Assembly (NCBI GenBank): GCA_016927315.1
Contig: JAFGMV010000005.1
Span: forward strand, 1-38,410
Direction of reading: 5' to 3'
From: Anaerolineales bacterium
GTDB lineage: Bacteria > Chloroflexota > Anaerolineae > Anaerolineales > Villigracilaceae
DNA length: 38,410 bases
The notes under the pieces are model-generated. The model did no database searches, was not told the DNA's origin, and was given only the letters and a program-made list of their open reading frames with translations. The position numbers were made by a program, and so were the translations under genes. Shown here piece by piece: positions 1 to 7,952 of this stretch (the stretch's first letter is position 1; the number at the start of each line of letters is the position of its first letter).

Positions 1-186
1 GGGAGTTGTGAGATTGGCAACGGGATGGAAGAATGTGGCTGCAGACGGCTCAAGGATCGGTATACCCAGGCGGGTATTTACTTGAACAAGGTCAGCCCTG
101 AACGCCTGTCACCTGTACGGGCGGCTCAGATGAGTGGCAGATTTGAGGAACGCTGGAAGCTCGCCTGCAACTCGCCCCCGAATTGA
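1..186 (+). CDS. possible C-terminal end of an unidentified protein (partial)
   Basis: An open frame runs from the window edge for 61 codons to a TGA at 184-186. It contains LKDRYTQAGIYLNK and later FEERWKLAC, and its codons look protein-like with many G/C third positions. I recognise no family. The true start lies outside the window. A second frame is open for only 27 codons. It could equally be non-coding, so confidence is low. Confidence 0.3.
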   Translation, partial: GSCEIGNGMEECGCRRLKDRYTQAGIYLNKVSPERLSPVRAAQMSGRFEERWKLACNSPPN

Positions 187-210
187 CATACACCCTGATC
201 CAGACGATGC

Positions 211-240
211 TTTACAAACAGAAATAAAATATGCTATAAA
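211..240 (+). promoter_or_regulatory. sigma70-type promoter of the DUF4190 gene
   Basis: TTTACA (211-216), an 18-base spacer and TATAAA (235-240) lie upstream of the small membrane protein gene. The predicted transcript start is near 247. An AAGGAG ribosome-binding site follows at 265-270, six bases before the ATG at 277. Confidence 0.55.
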
Positions 241-276
241 GGAACAGTGAAACAAAACCAATCCAAGGAGAATTAA

Positions 277-597
277 ATGGCTGAACAAGTTCCCCCTCAA
301 GTAGTATCCGGCGATACCCCTGGTGACAGCAAGAAAGGATTTGCCATTGCCTCGCTGGTGGTCGGCATAATTAATCTTTGCGCCTGGCTGCTGCCAATCT
401 GCGGTGGTCCACTGGCCGTAGTAGGGATCGTGCTGGGTGTTTTAGGCATCCAGTCTTCACAGCGAACCCTGGCAATCGTTGGCATTGTACTGTCTGGCCT
501 GACCCTGCTCCTGGCGATCCTCAACGCTGTAGCCGGTGTGTTGTTTGGCCCGCAAATCACTGACATGTTCAACCAAATTCAGAGCGAGCTCTATTGA
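277..597 (+). CDS. DUF4190-type small membrane protein
   Basis: This 106-residue protein has a polar N-terminus of about 20 residues followed by Gly/Val/Leu-rich hydrophobic stretches at roughly 22-48, 50-60 and 65-92. That is the pattern of DUF4190 proteins (FAIASLVVGIINL, then GGPLAVVGIVLGVLG). Such proteins are predicted inner-membrane proteins of unknown function. The ATG is preceded by AAGGAG with good spacing and by a clear promoter, so the start is well supported. It is a single-gene transcript; the next gene lies on the opposite strand and converges on it. No catalytic residues are visible and no function should be assigned. Confidence 0.8.
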   Translation: MAEQVPPQVVSGDTPGDSKKGFAIASLVVGIINLCAWLLPICGGPLAVVGIVLGVLGIQSSQRTLAIVGIVLSGLTLLLAILNAVAGVLFGPQITDMFNQIQSELY

Positions 598-748
598 TGT
601 ATGTAGGGCAAATGGTTCAGGATTGTACACATCCCTGAACTGGATCTTTGAGTGTGATGGATTGTCCTCTCCACCAACGAACACGGGTCGAGGGGACTTC
701 TTTTATGTTTCTGTGTGTCGAGGATGATCCTTTCAGGAGATTTCTTAT

Positions 749-1567
749 TTACGGTGTGGGGGTGATGATTGGTATCGTATTGATCCCGCTTGAAAGTTCA
801 ACGAGACTGCTGTACACCCAGGCGGTTGCTCCGGGCTGTCCTGGATTTTCGATCAGCAGCCAGCCATAATCGGCGGTTATCCCCAGGACATTTGCGGTCT
901 GTCCGACCTCCAATATTCCAGACGCCGAAGCGTTGAGATCTGGAGCAGAACGCAGGTTAGCTGAAGTCGGGCCAGGATTGGTCGCGGTAATTCCGGCAGC
1001 GGGGGCAGCTTGAGCGTTGGGTGTTCCAGTCGTACCGTCTGGCGCCGATGTCGGTTGATTGGGGTCGGGGGTTGCAGCAACCAGTGTTACACCCAATAGA
1101 CGCAGCATTTCCAGGGTGTATTCATCGTGCTGTCTGCGCGCCAGCGCAATTCCATCGTTCAGCGTTTCTTGGGTTGTGCCTCCCATAAATGAAACCATTG
1201 TATTAATGACGGTATTCATATGCGCGAGCTGGTGGGTTTTCAGTTGGTTTAGACAAGCCGGAACCTTAAGGTCTTCTGCATCACGGCGTATTCGCTGCAG
1301 GTTTGCTATCGTATCACTGAGTTGTCCGGCCGGACTGTTGGCAGCCAGGATAGAAGCATCATCGAATTCTCTCATCAGCTTGTGAACTATTTCTACTTCT
1401 GTCTGTATATTTTCGGGGGCACAGGGGTCCGGTGTGTGTGTAGGCTGCAGGACCGCAGCCGGAGTTTTGGTTGGATCATCTGTGACAGTGGCCTGACTGC
1501 TGCAGGATACCAGTGAAAATAAACTGGCTGCCAGGATGACAATGATAATTCTTTGGATCTTGTTCAT
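749..1567 (-). CDS. lipoprotein with C-terminal SH3-like (SH3b) domain
   Basis: The 272-residue protein begins with a lipoprotein signal (Lys/Arg start, hydrophobic core, lipobox LVSC with Cys22), so it is expected to be lipid-anchored outside the cytoplasmic membrane. A Thr/Pro linker follows. A helical region at about 45-165 contains two conserved-looking Cys residues in PDPCAPEN and VPACLNQL. A second Pro/Ala/Thr linker leads to a C-terminal segment at about 200-262 (ANLRSAPDLNASASGILEVGQ, then YGWLLIEN and TAWVYSSLV) typical of bacterial SH3 domains that bind cell-wall polymers or peptides. An AAAGG motif precedes the ATG. The helical middle domain is not recognised. It is probably monocistronic. 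Confidence 0.75.
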   Translation of the reverse strand: MNKIQRIIIVILAASLFSLVSCSSQATVTDDPTKTPAAVLQPTHTPDPCAPENIQTEVEIVHKLMREFDDASILAANSPAGQLSDTIANLQRIRRDAEDLKVPACLNQLKTHQLAHMNTVINTMVSFMGGTTQETLNDGIALARRQHDEYTLEMLRLLGVTLVAATPDPNQPTSAPDGTTGTPNAQAAPAAGITATNPGPTSANLRSAPDLNASASGILEVGQTANVLGITADYGWLLIENPGQPGATAWVYSSLVELSSGINTIPIITPTP

Positions 1568-1681
1568 GATAAAAAACCTTTCAGGCGCTAAGGAATCGAT
1601 CGAATACCTGGATGATTACGGGTTGTGAATGTGTTACGCAATAATCTGATTTTCTGTCCAGAAATCCGGAAGACGCCTTTC

Positions 1682-1722
1682 AATAAAAATTGAGGAACGG
1701 CGCACTCTACTGGCCGTCCCTC
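1682..1722 (-). terminator. intrinsic terminator of the beta-helix gene
   Basis: On the minus strand GAGGGACGGC (1722-1713) pairs over ten positions (one G-U) with GCCGTTCCTC (1701-1692) across an 11-base loop, followed by AATTTTTATTG. It lies 30 bases past the stop of the beta-helix gene. A short T run on the other side makes weak plus-strand activity possible. Confidence 0.75.
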
Positions 1723-1752
1723 GATTTTAACAGATTCTCTGGTTGTACTTGG

Positions 1753-4700
1753 TTACGGAGAGACCAAGATAAAAGTGCCAGGGAAGTTTACTGTAACTGT
1801 AACGTACCCATCAACGACTTCAACACCAGCCAAGACCAGGCGTTCATCCTCAGGGTTATCCGGATCGATCGGGAAGATTGTGCCGGCTTCGAATAATGGT
1901 AATTCAAGCCAGCCGCCTTCGCCGTCATTGAGTGTGAGATCCCAATATAAGATTGAGAAGCTGCCGCCACATGCATCTTCCGGTATCTTGAAGTTAAGTG
2001 TGACACCGCCATCTTCGTTAAGCAGGGGGTTTCCATTCTCATCTGTCAATCCAATTACAATGCCTGAGATGAATTCTGTGCCTGCACCGAGGCCATTGCC
2101 TGGAACATCATTTTCCTCGATGCCTCTAAGTGTGCTGTACCCTTCGTATGGACAGCCCACCTTGATCCAGGAGCCATCCGGAAGTCTCAGGATCGTTCCG
2201 CTTGTGTTTTCGCAATCCTGCTCTACGGGGTCTGCGCCTTCAAATGGGACTTCAATGATCACAGGATCTTTGGGTTCAACTTTTGGTTTGGGGTCACAGC
2301 ATTCTCCGCAGGCGCACGGCGGGCAATTTTCAGGTGTGAACAATGTGTCGATCAAGACATCGCCCAAGGTGTTGTTCGTGAAAGTATTGCCCGATTCGTT
2401 CAATATACCGTCTGGACCGGGCAGTACCTGTAAACCGTACTCGCCGTTATTAGTGATAAAACTGTTGTTAACATTGACTACGATGCTGACGGGTCCTTCT
2501 CCCGGGCAAAGACAATCGTCCGTGTAGGTGCTGTAAATTTCGATACCGTTGCCGCCATTCTGGTCCGCAGTTACATTATCCAGGGTGACCTCGCCGCTGG
2601 CGACAATGACCAGGCCGGCCCCGGCATTCAATTCGAAAGTGCTGTTGCTGACGAAGACGTTGCCGCCGTTTTCAGTCCTAAGGTAAGCGCCCGTGGTCGT
2701 GATGTTATTCCCCGTGACGGTCACATTGTCCAGGGTGATATCACCTTCGTTCGTTACGGCATAAAGGTTATAAGCGCCGTTCTCTATGAAGATGCTGTCG
2801 CTGACGAAGATATTCCCCAGGCAGGTGCAGCTGGCGACCAGATAAGCGCCTTTGACGCCATTATACGAAGCTTCAACCGCGGTAAGCGCAATGTCTCCGT
2901 CTACACTGTGTGCATATATACCATAGGAGCCGTTGCTGTTGAAGACGCTGTTTGTAACATTGATCGCACTGGCGCCGCTGGCTGTCAGATAAGCCCCTTT
3001 TTGGGCGTTAAGGTTTGCGGTGACATTATCCAAAGTGATCGCGCCGCCGCCATTTTTTGCTTGTATGCCAAAAGTGCCATTCTCGTCGAAAACGCCGTTT
3101 GTAACGGTAATATTTCCAGTATCCTGGGAGATCAGCACAACACCTGCGCCGTACTCATTCTGATTGGCGGTCACATTTGTGAGGGTGATATTCCCCATGC
3201 TTTTGACATACAGTCCGGGGTCGTCAGGAGAGGCGGTATGCACGTTATCGTTGAATTCACTGTCTGTAACTGAAACATTGCCTTCTGCAATCAAGTAGGC
3301 GCCATTCGCGCCGTTGCCAGAGGCAGCCACATCGCTCAAAGTGATATTATTCCCAGATTCAACATGAAGGCCAGACCAGGTGTTGTCCAGGAAATTGGAA
3401 TTGTCAACACCCACAGAGCCGCTGCCTGCCGTTGTGTCCAATTGTGCGCCAGTTCTGTTTTCCTGGGCTAAGACATTGACCAGGGATATATTTCCATCAG
3501 AAAAGATGGACAAACCAGCGCCATTGCTGTTTTGATTGAATTGGCTGTTAGATACAGCGACGTTTCCTGTCGCATCATTGTCAGTCGCCAGTATGACAAG
3601 CCCTTTTTGGCCATTGTTATTGGCCTGGATGGCGTCTATGATTGTGTCAACGCTGGCCTGGATGGACAGCCCATGGGTGCCATTGCCGCTGAAGATGGAG
3701 TTGTCGACAGAAAGGTTCCCCGATCCTGCGCATAAGCCTGCGGCATCCTGTCCATAAAGGCAATTGTCCAGGAAGGCCCCATCCAGACCGTTCCCTGTGG
3801 CGACGACGGAATGCAGGGTAACAGTGCCCCTGGCGCCAACGATCAGCCCATTGTCTTCGTTGTCATTAAAGTTACTGTCAGTTATGGTTACATCGCCAGT
3901 GGTATGAAGTTCGGCGCCTTCTCCATAGCCATAACTGTTCTCGGCAGTATCATGTACGGATACCTGGTCGAGGGTAACATCTCCATCCGTATCCACATAC
4001 AGACCATACCCGGCATTGTCACTGATGTTCTCGATATCAATATTGTTGATAGTGATATCTCCGGTCCAGTTGACAAAGGTAATAGAGGTATCAAACAGGG
4101 ATGGGCCGCCGATATCCTCGTTGATGTTGAAGTTGGCGCCGAGGTCTCCGTTCCAACCTCCCTGTAAAGCGATCCCGCCCAACGATGTGAGCACATCTCC
4201 ATCAAAAACGATGGGAGCATCGTCATTCCCGTTGTAGGTCTCTTCAATCCAGATCGTGCCATTGCCAGAGTAGGTAGCGCCATTATCAAGCTCCAGCGCT
4301 TCGAGTAGTTCTTCGAAGGTGTTGTAGCTCGCGGTGCAGCCCGCATCTCCGGGGCTGGCGCCTTCGGGGCACCACATTGGATCGCCTGTGTTGAGAATTT
4401 CTTCAGCTTCCGTGGTGACCATTGGTTCGATTTCACCGTCTTCATTAACGATGACAAGATTGGTGCCTTCCGGAGCCTGATCTAGAACATCTGGAAGGAA
4501 TACCATTTCTCCATCCCCGGTTTCTTCGACCGGCATCTCTGTCATTCCATCGGAAGGAGTTTCTTCTACGCGGCCATCTTCGGTAGCTGTTCCACCTGGA
4601 GCTTGTTCAGCAGGATCTACAACAGGCTGTTCCGTTGTGAAGATATCGGGTGTGGCTGTTTCGACTACAGACTCGCCCTCACCAACAGGCGACTCCGTGG

Positions 4701-4869
4701 TTGTATCCTCATCACCTTCCACCTCCGGGGTATCTACTACTTCTGTCTCAGTCGTTTGAGGATCTGCTGGAGTGTTGTCATCTGCAAAGACGACGGTTGG
4801 GGTGGTGGCATTTAATATCATCACCAGGATCGTGGTAATTGACAGCATGAAAAAGCGTAAATTTCGCAT
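1753..4869 (-). CDS. large secreted right-handed parallel beta-helix protein
   Basis: The 1038-residue product has a Sec signal peptide (about 1-29, ending TVVFA) and an acidic Thr/Glu/Pro-rich segment to about 155, like a cell-surface spacer. From about 200 to 830 it carries many imperfect repeats of the form VTLDNVTAxxNxxNGxxL, VTDSxFNDN and GDITL, alternating on a period of about 20-25 residues as in parallel beta-helix rungs. A short Cys-rich hinge (CPPCACGECC, about 847-856) leads to a C-terminal beta-rich domain of about 180 residues. There is no LPXTG sorting signal, no C-terminal membrane segment and no visible catalytic site. Likely roles are adhesion, polysaccharide binding or surface-layer structure (inference). 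GGAGATGCATT precedes the ATG. Confidence 0.8.
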   Translation of the reverse strand: MRNLRFFMLSITTILVMILNATTPTVVFADDNTPADPQTTETEVVDTPEVEGDEDTTTESPVGEGESVVETATPDIFTTEQPVVDPAEQAPGGTATEDGRVEETPSDGMTEMPVEETGDGEMVFLPDVLDQAPEGTNLVIVNEDGEIEPMVTTEAEEILNTGDPMWCPEGASPGDAGCTASYNTFEELLEALELDNGATYSGNGTIWIEETYNGNDDAPIVFDGDVLTSLGGIALQGGWNGDLGANFNINEDIGGPSLFDTSITFVNWTGDITINNIDIENISDNAGYGLYVDTDGDVTLDQVSVHDTAENSYGYGEGAELHTTGDVTITDSNFNDNEDNGLIVGARGTVTLHSVVATGNGLDGAFLDNCLYGQDAAGLCAGSGNLSVDNSIFSGNGTHGLSIQASVDTIIDAIQANNNGQKGLVILATDNDATGNVAVSNSQFNQNSNGAGLSIFSDGNISLVNVLAQENRTGAQLDTTAGSGSVGVDNSNFLDNTWSGLHVESGNNITLSDVAASGNGANGAYLIAEGNVSVTDSEFNDNVHTASPDDPGLYVKSMGNITLTNVTANQNEYGAGVVLISQDTGNITVTNGVFDENGTFGIQAKNGGGAITLDNVTANLNAQKGAYLTASGASAINVTNSVFNSNGSYGIYAHSVDGDIALTAVEASYNGVKGAYLVASCTCLGNIFVSDSIFIENGAYNLYAVTNEGDITLDNVTVTGNNITTTGAYLRTENGGNVFVSNSTFELNAGAGLVIVASGEVTLDNVTADQNGGNGIEIYSTYTDDCLCPGEGPVSIVVNVNNSFITNNGEYGLQVLPGPDGILNESGNTFTNNTLGDVLIDTLFTPENCPPCACGECCDPKPKVEPKDPVIIEVPFEGADPVEQDCENTSGTILRLPDGSWIKVGCPYEGYSTLRGIEENDVPGNGLGAGTEFISGIVIGLTDENGNPLLNEDGGVTLNFKIPEDACGGSFSILYWDLTLNDGEGGWLELPLFEAGTIFPIDPDNPEDERLVLAGVEVVDGYVTVTVNFPGTFILVSP

Positions 4870-4918
4870 AATGCATCTCCAAATGAGTGTGTAATGAATT
4901 TACAATACTTCCATATAG

Positions 4919-4947
4919 ATGATATTTGCCTACTCTGTACAGGTCAA
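4919..4947 (-). promoter_or_regulatory. promoter of the beta-helix gene
   Basis: On the minus strand TTGACC (4947-4942), a 17-base spacer and TATCAT (4924-4919) form a good sigma70-type promoter, with a predicted start near 4912 and a leader of about 43 bases. Confidence 0.65.
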
Positions 4948-4972
4948 CTGTTTTATCCCTTACCTTAGTAAC

Positions 4973-4990
4973 CCTTACAGATTTGTAAGG
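4973..4990. promoter_or_regulatory. operator-like palindrome between beta-helix gene and pncC
   Basis: CCTTACA and TGTAAGG form a perfect seven-base inverted repeat around GATT. It lies 10 bases before a TATAAT (5001-5006) facing pncC, and 25 bases upstream of the -35 of the divergent beta-helix promoter. This is a plausible dimeric regulator site; the regulator is unknown. Confidence 0.45.
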
Positions 4991-5000
4991 CGATGTTTTG

Positions 5001-5006
5001 TATAAT
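5001..5006 (+). promoter_or_regulatory. -10 element of the pncC promoter
   Basis: TATAAT lies 32 bases before the TTG start of pncC. No good -35 hexamer stands at 17 bases; that position overlaps the palindrome at 4973-4990, which suggests a regulated promoter. Confidence 0.45.
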
Positions 5007-5038
5007 TGGATTGATAACAACTTGGTAGGAGGTGATGT

Positions 5039-5524
5039 TTGAATAATTTATCAGAAAAAGTGGGTCAATCCCTGGTGCGATACGGTCTCATGATCGCTGT
5101 GGCCGAATCCTGTACTGGCGGGCTTGTCGGCAGCCGCATTACCGATATTTCGGGTTCCTCTGAGTATTTTATGGGAGGGATCATTGCTTATTCCAATCAG
5201 GTTAAAATTCGCCAGTTGGGAGTATTCCCTGGGACGTTGGAAGAAACCGGCGCTGTTTCCAGGCAGACTGTTGTGGAAATGGCCAGGGGTGTGAAGCAAA
5301 AATTCAGCGCCGATATCGGGCTATCTGTTAGCGGGATTGCCGGACCCGGCGGCGGTACACCTGCCAAGCCGGTCGGAACGGTCTGGGTCGGTCTGGCTTC
5401 AAAGGATTTCACAGATGCCAGATTGTTTCTCTTCGATGGGGACCGCCGGCAGAATAAGGAAAATGCGGCTGATGCGGCCTTGGCGTTCTTACTGGAATAT
5501 CTTGAGGGAAAATCTGGCCAATGA
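5039..5524 (+). CDS. pncC: nicotinamide-nucleotide amidohydrolase, CinA C-terminal domain family
   Basis: The 161-residue protein is a stand-alone CinA C-terminal domain. Members deamidate nicotinamide mononucleotide to nicotinate mononucleotide and ammonia in pyridine-nucleotide recycling. Family signatures visible are AVAESCTGGL (about 20-29), GGIIAYSNQVK (about 46-56), the segment around GAVS (about 71-74) and SGIAGPGGGTPAKPVGTVW (about 98-116). The N-terminal MoaB-like half of full CinA is absent, which is common. The start is TTG: an essentially perfect AGGAGGTGAT (5027-5036) stands at correct spacing, while the nearby ATG at 5035 opens only a three-codon frame. Its TGA overlaps the ATG of the next, broken gene (ATGA at 5521-5524), so the two were translationally coupled. 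Confidence 0.9.
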   Translation: MNNLSEKVGQSLVRYGLMIAVAESCTGGLVGSRITDISGSSEYFMGGIIAYSNQVKIRQLGVFPGTLEETGAVSRQTVVEMARGVKQKFSADIGLSVSGIAGPGGGTPAKPVGTVWVGLASKDFTDARLFLFDGDRRQNKENAADAALAFLLEYLEGKSGQ

Positions 5525-6057
5525 ACATTGTCGTTGTCGTTTCGGCTAACTCTGAATGAAAGGCTCTCCGGGAATTGCGGCCTGATGTAGCGTTTCTGAC
5601 TTCACCATTCGGTGAAACCTTTGTGGTTGATAATAATACGGTTCCGGTTCGCCTCTTTCACGGAGGCTGGGGAAAGATCTCTGCTGCAGCAACTGCACAA
5701 TTTGTCATCGCTCACTATCGACCGGAACTGCTGGGCAACCTGGGGACCTGCGGCGGTTTCGATGGTCAGATTGCAGCCGGGGAGATCATCCTGGTTGAAA
5801 AGACCCTGGTTTACGATACCATCGAGCAAATAGGAGACAGTGAGCAGGCCGTTGCATTATATACATCCAGGCTGGAACTGGGATGGGTACCCGATCCGGC
5901 TCCTTTTCCGGTGCGAAGGGGATTGTTTGTTTCGGTTGACGGGGATATCGAAGTGTTCCACAAGCGTACCCGCGGGATTATGCGAGTTCTCATGGAGCAG
6001 CTGCTGGAATGGCTTAAGATTTGGAGCCCTTCAGGGGGCCGCGGCATAAACGTTTGA
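5521..6057 (+). pseudogene. disrupted MTA/SAH nucleosidase-like (nucleoside phosphorylase family) gene
   Basis: From the ATG overlapping the pncC stop, the frame reads MNIVVVVSANSE, then TGA (5557-5559), then KALRELRPDVAF. Related enzymes carry a Trp at this place (SANAEWKAV style), so TGG to TGA is the simplest explanation. The same frame continues with family-like FHGGWGKISAAA, NLGTCGGFDGQIAAGEII and RRGLFVSVDGD. After about 5945 the match is lost; another frame gives VPQAYPRDYASSHGAAAG, suggesting a frameshift before the expected GDWESG region. An intact enzyme would cleave methylthioadenosine or S-adenosylhomocysteine. A shortened product could start at TTG 5575, but it would lack the N-terminal strand and the C-terminal part of the active site. 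Confidence 0.75.
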
Positions 6058-6085
6058 AGTAGTCATTCTATCTGTTTTCCTTTCA

Positions 6086-6128
6086 AGAGCGTTTCCATTG
6101 TTTCTTTCACTGGAAATGCTCTTTGTGT
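6086..6128 (+). terminator. intrinsic terminator after pncC and the nucleosidase pseudogene
   Basis: AGAGCGTTTCCA (6086-6097) pairs with TGGAAATGCTCT (6111-6122) over 12 positions including one G-U, with a 13-base loop, followed by a T-rich but interrupted tail (TTGTGTTT). Confidence 0.6.
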
Positions 6129-6181
6129 TTGGCGGCCTGCATCGGGGAACTTTCTAGGACAATTGTACGTCTGGTGGATGA

Positions 6182-6255
6182 GACCAAAAAAGGGAGTGGT
6201 TGTGGATGAGACCTCCTGGGATGGGAACCCTCCACTCACCACTACCGGTTTGGTC
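6182..6255 (+). ncRNA. candidate structured 5' leader RNA upstream of the VWA lipoprotein
   Basis: An outer helix GACCAAA (6182-6188) with TTTGGTC (6249-6255) encloses an irregular helix GGT/ACC, GTGG/CCAC and TGAG/CTCA built from 6198-6210 and 6235-6246. The apical part can form a short GGG/CCC stem. A direct repeat GTGGATGAGACC occurs twice, at about 6174 and 6202. It matches no riboswitch consensus I know, and the transcript start is not defined. Confidence 0.3.
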
Positions 6256-6329
6256 GCCGATAGAAGAAACAGGTATGCCGACCTGTAACTTAGAAATCTG
6301 AGAATCACCATTACAAAAGGAGAAGAAAA

Positions 6330-7952
6330 ATGACAGGCAAACAGTTCACAAGAATTCCCGTTTACATCCTTATCGCAGCTGTTGGGCTGTCGGCTTGCGG
6401 TCCGAAAGCAACCGAAGCCCCAGTCGCCACCGAAGCGCCGGCGGATTATCCCGCTGCCACCGAAGCGCCAGAAATGGAAAGTTCAGCAGATTGGTTGGCG
6501 CTCGAAGCAGGCGCCCAACCGCAAAGTTTTATCAATCCCCAGAAGGGCAAACCGGAGTACGATCGGGATGAACCCGAGGATATGTTTTTTGATGATTACG
6601 GGGTCAATCCATTCGTCGAAACAGAAGAGGACGATCTTTCGACTTTTGCACTCGATGTGGACACCGGTTCGTATACGATCATGAGAAGCTATATCGAAGA
6701 TGGTTACCTGCCACCTGAGGATGCGATCCGCGTCGAAGAGTTCATCAACTATTTTGACCAGGGATATGCCTATCCGTCAGAGCGGAGGGTGTTTGCGATC
6801 CACATCGATGGAGGCTCGACGCCTTTTACTCAAACCGAGGGTTACCAGATGTTGCGGGTTGGTATCCAGGGATATGCGGTCCCTGATTATGAGCGTAAAG
6901 ATGTCTCCCTGACATTTGTGATCGATGTTTCGGGTTCGATGGATATGGACAACCGCCTGGGTCTGGTCAAACAGTCGTTGGAAATGCTTGTTGAGCAGCT
7001 GGGCCGGAATGACCGGGTGAGCATTGTTGTCTATGGCTCGAACGCCCGTGCGGTACTGAATCCTACCCCGGGGAACCAGTCAGGTGAAATCATGGAAGCG
7101 ATCTACTCACTGGAACCAGAAGGTTCCACAAATGCGGAAGCGGGTCTCGTAATGGGGTACAGGATGGCGCTCAAGCAGTTCAACCCTGAAGGGATCAACC
7201 GGGTCATCCTGTGTTCGGATGGGGTCGCCAATGTAGGTGCCACCGGCCCCGGGTCGATCTGGGAATCGATCGACCAATATGCCAGCGAGGGCATTACCTT
7301 GACTACGATTGGTTTTGGTATGGATAATTACAACGATGTGCTGATGGAGCAACTGGCCGATAACGGAGATGGCTTTTATGCCTATGTCGATGATATCCCT
7401 GAGGCCCGGCGTCTCTTCGTCGAGAACCTGACCAGCACACTGCAGGTGATCGCCATGGATGCCAAGGTTCAGATCGAATTCAACCCCGCACTAGTATCCC
7501 GGTATCGCTTGGTCGGGTTTGAAAACCGGCACATTGCTGACAAGGATTTCCGGGATAATTCGGTCGATGCCGGTGAAATCGGGGCCGGACACAGCGTTAC
7601 GGCGCTCTATGAAGTCAAGTTATACCCGGAAGCCCGCGGTGAAATTGCTGTAATTCATATGCGTTGGGAAGATCCGGATACGCGTGAAGTCGTCGAGATT
7701 TCACAGGATTTCAAGAGCAATGAGCTGGTGGACCACTTTTATGAAACCGACCCTCATTTCCAGTGGGATGTCGTGGTGGCTGAGTATGCCGAGATCCTGA
7801 GAAACAGCGGCTGGGCTGAAGACAGCAGCCTGGAAGAAGTGTATGAACAGGCGCGTCGTATAAGTCGTTCTTTGCCGGAAGACCAGGCTGTAGATGAATT
7901 CGTCGAACTGGTATGGAAAGCTTCCAACTTGCTTGACGGTTGGGATTGGTAG
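6330..7952 (+). CDS. YfbK-like lipoprotein with von Willebrand factor A domain
   Basis: The 540-residue product starts with a lipoprotein signal (lipobox LSAC, Cys23) and an Ala/Pro/Thr/Glu linker. An N-terminal YfbK-type region follows (about 65-190, with LSTFALDVDTGSYTIMRSY). A VWA domain at about 190-370 has an intact metal-ion site: DVSGS (Asp199, Ser201, Ser203), a threonine-loop region near GSTNAEAG, and CSDGVANVG. The C-terminal region (about 400-540) matches the DUF3520-type tail of this family. Such proteins are thought to bind partners in a metal-dependent way at the cell surface; the ligand is unknown. AAAAGGAG stands just upstream of the ATG. The gene is flanked by terminator-like and non-coding DNA and is probably transcribed alone. 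Confidence 0.85.
   Translation: MTGKQFTRIPVYILIAAVGLSACGPKATEAPVATEAPADYPAATEAPEMESSADWLALEAGAQPQSFINPQKGKPEYDRDEPEDMFFDDYGVNPFVETEEDDLSTFALDVDTGSYTIMRSYIEDGYLPPEDAIRVEEFINYFDQGYAYPSERRVFAIHIDGGSTPFTQTEGYQMLRVGIQGYAVPDYERKDVSLTFVIDVSGSMDMDNRLGLVKQSLEMLVEQLGRNDRVSIVVYGSNARAVLNPTPGNQSGEIMEAIYSLEPEGSTNAEAGLVMGYRMALKQFNPEGINRVILCSDGVANVGATGPGSIWESIDQYASEGITLTTIGFGMDNYNDVLMEQLADNGDGFYAYVDDIPEARRLFVENLTSTLQVIAMDAKVQIEFNPALVSRYRLVGFENRHIADKDFRDNSVDAGEIGAGHSVTALYEVKLYPEARGEIAVIHMRWEDPDTREVVEISQDFKSNELVDHFYETDPHFQWDVVVAEYAEILRNSGWAEDSSLEEVYEQARRISRSLPEDQAVDEFVELVWKASNLLDGWDW

Noticed and set aside
1753-4869. CRISPR or tandem DNA repeat array inside the beta-helix gene
   Set aside because: The repetition is at protein level with variable spacing and divergent codons; no constant direct repeat with unique spacers is present.
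5557-5559. TGA as selenocysteine or reassigned Trp codon
   Set aside because: No selenocysteine-type hairpin is evident just downstream, the family has Trp and not Cys here, and TGA serves as a normal stop in neighbouring genes.
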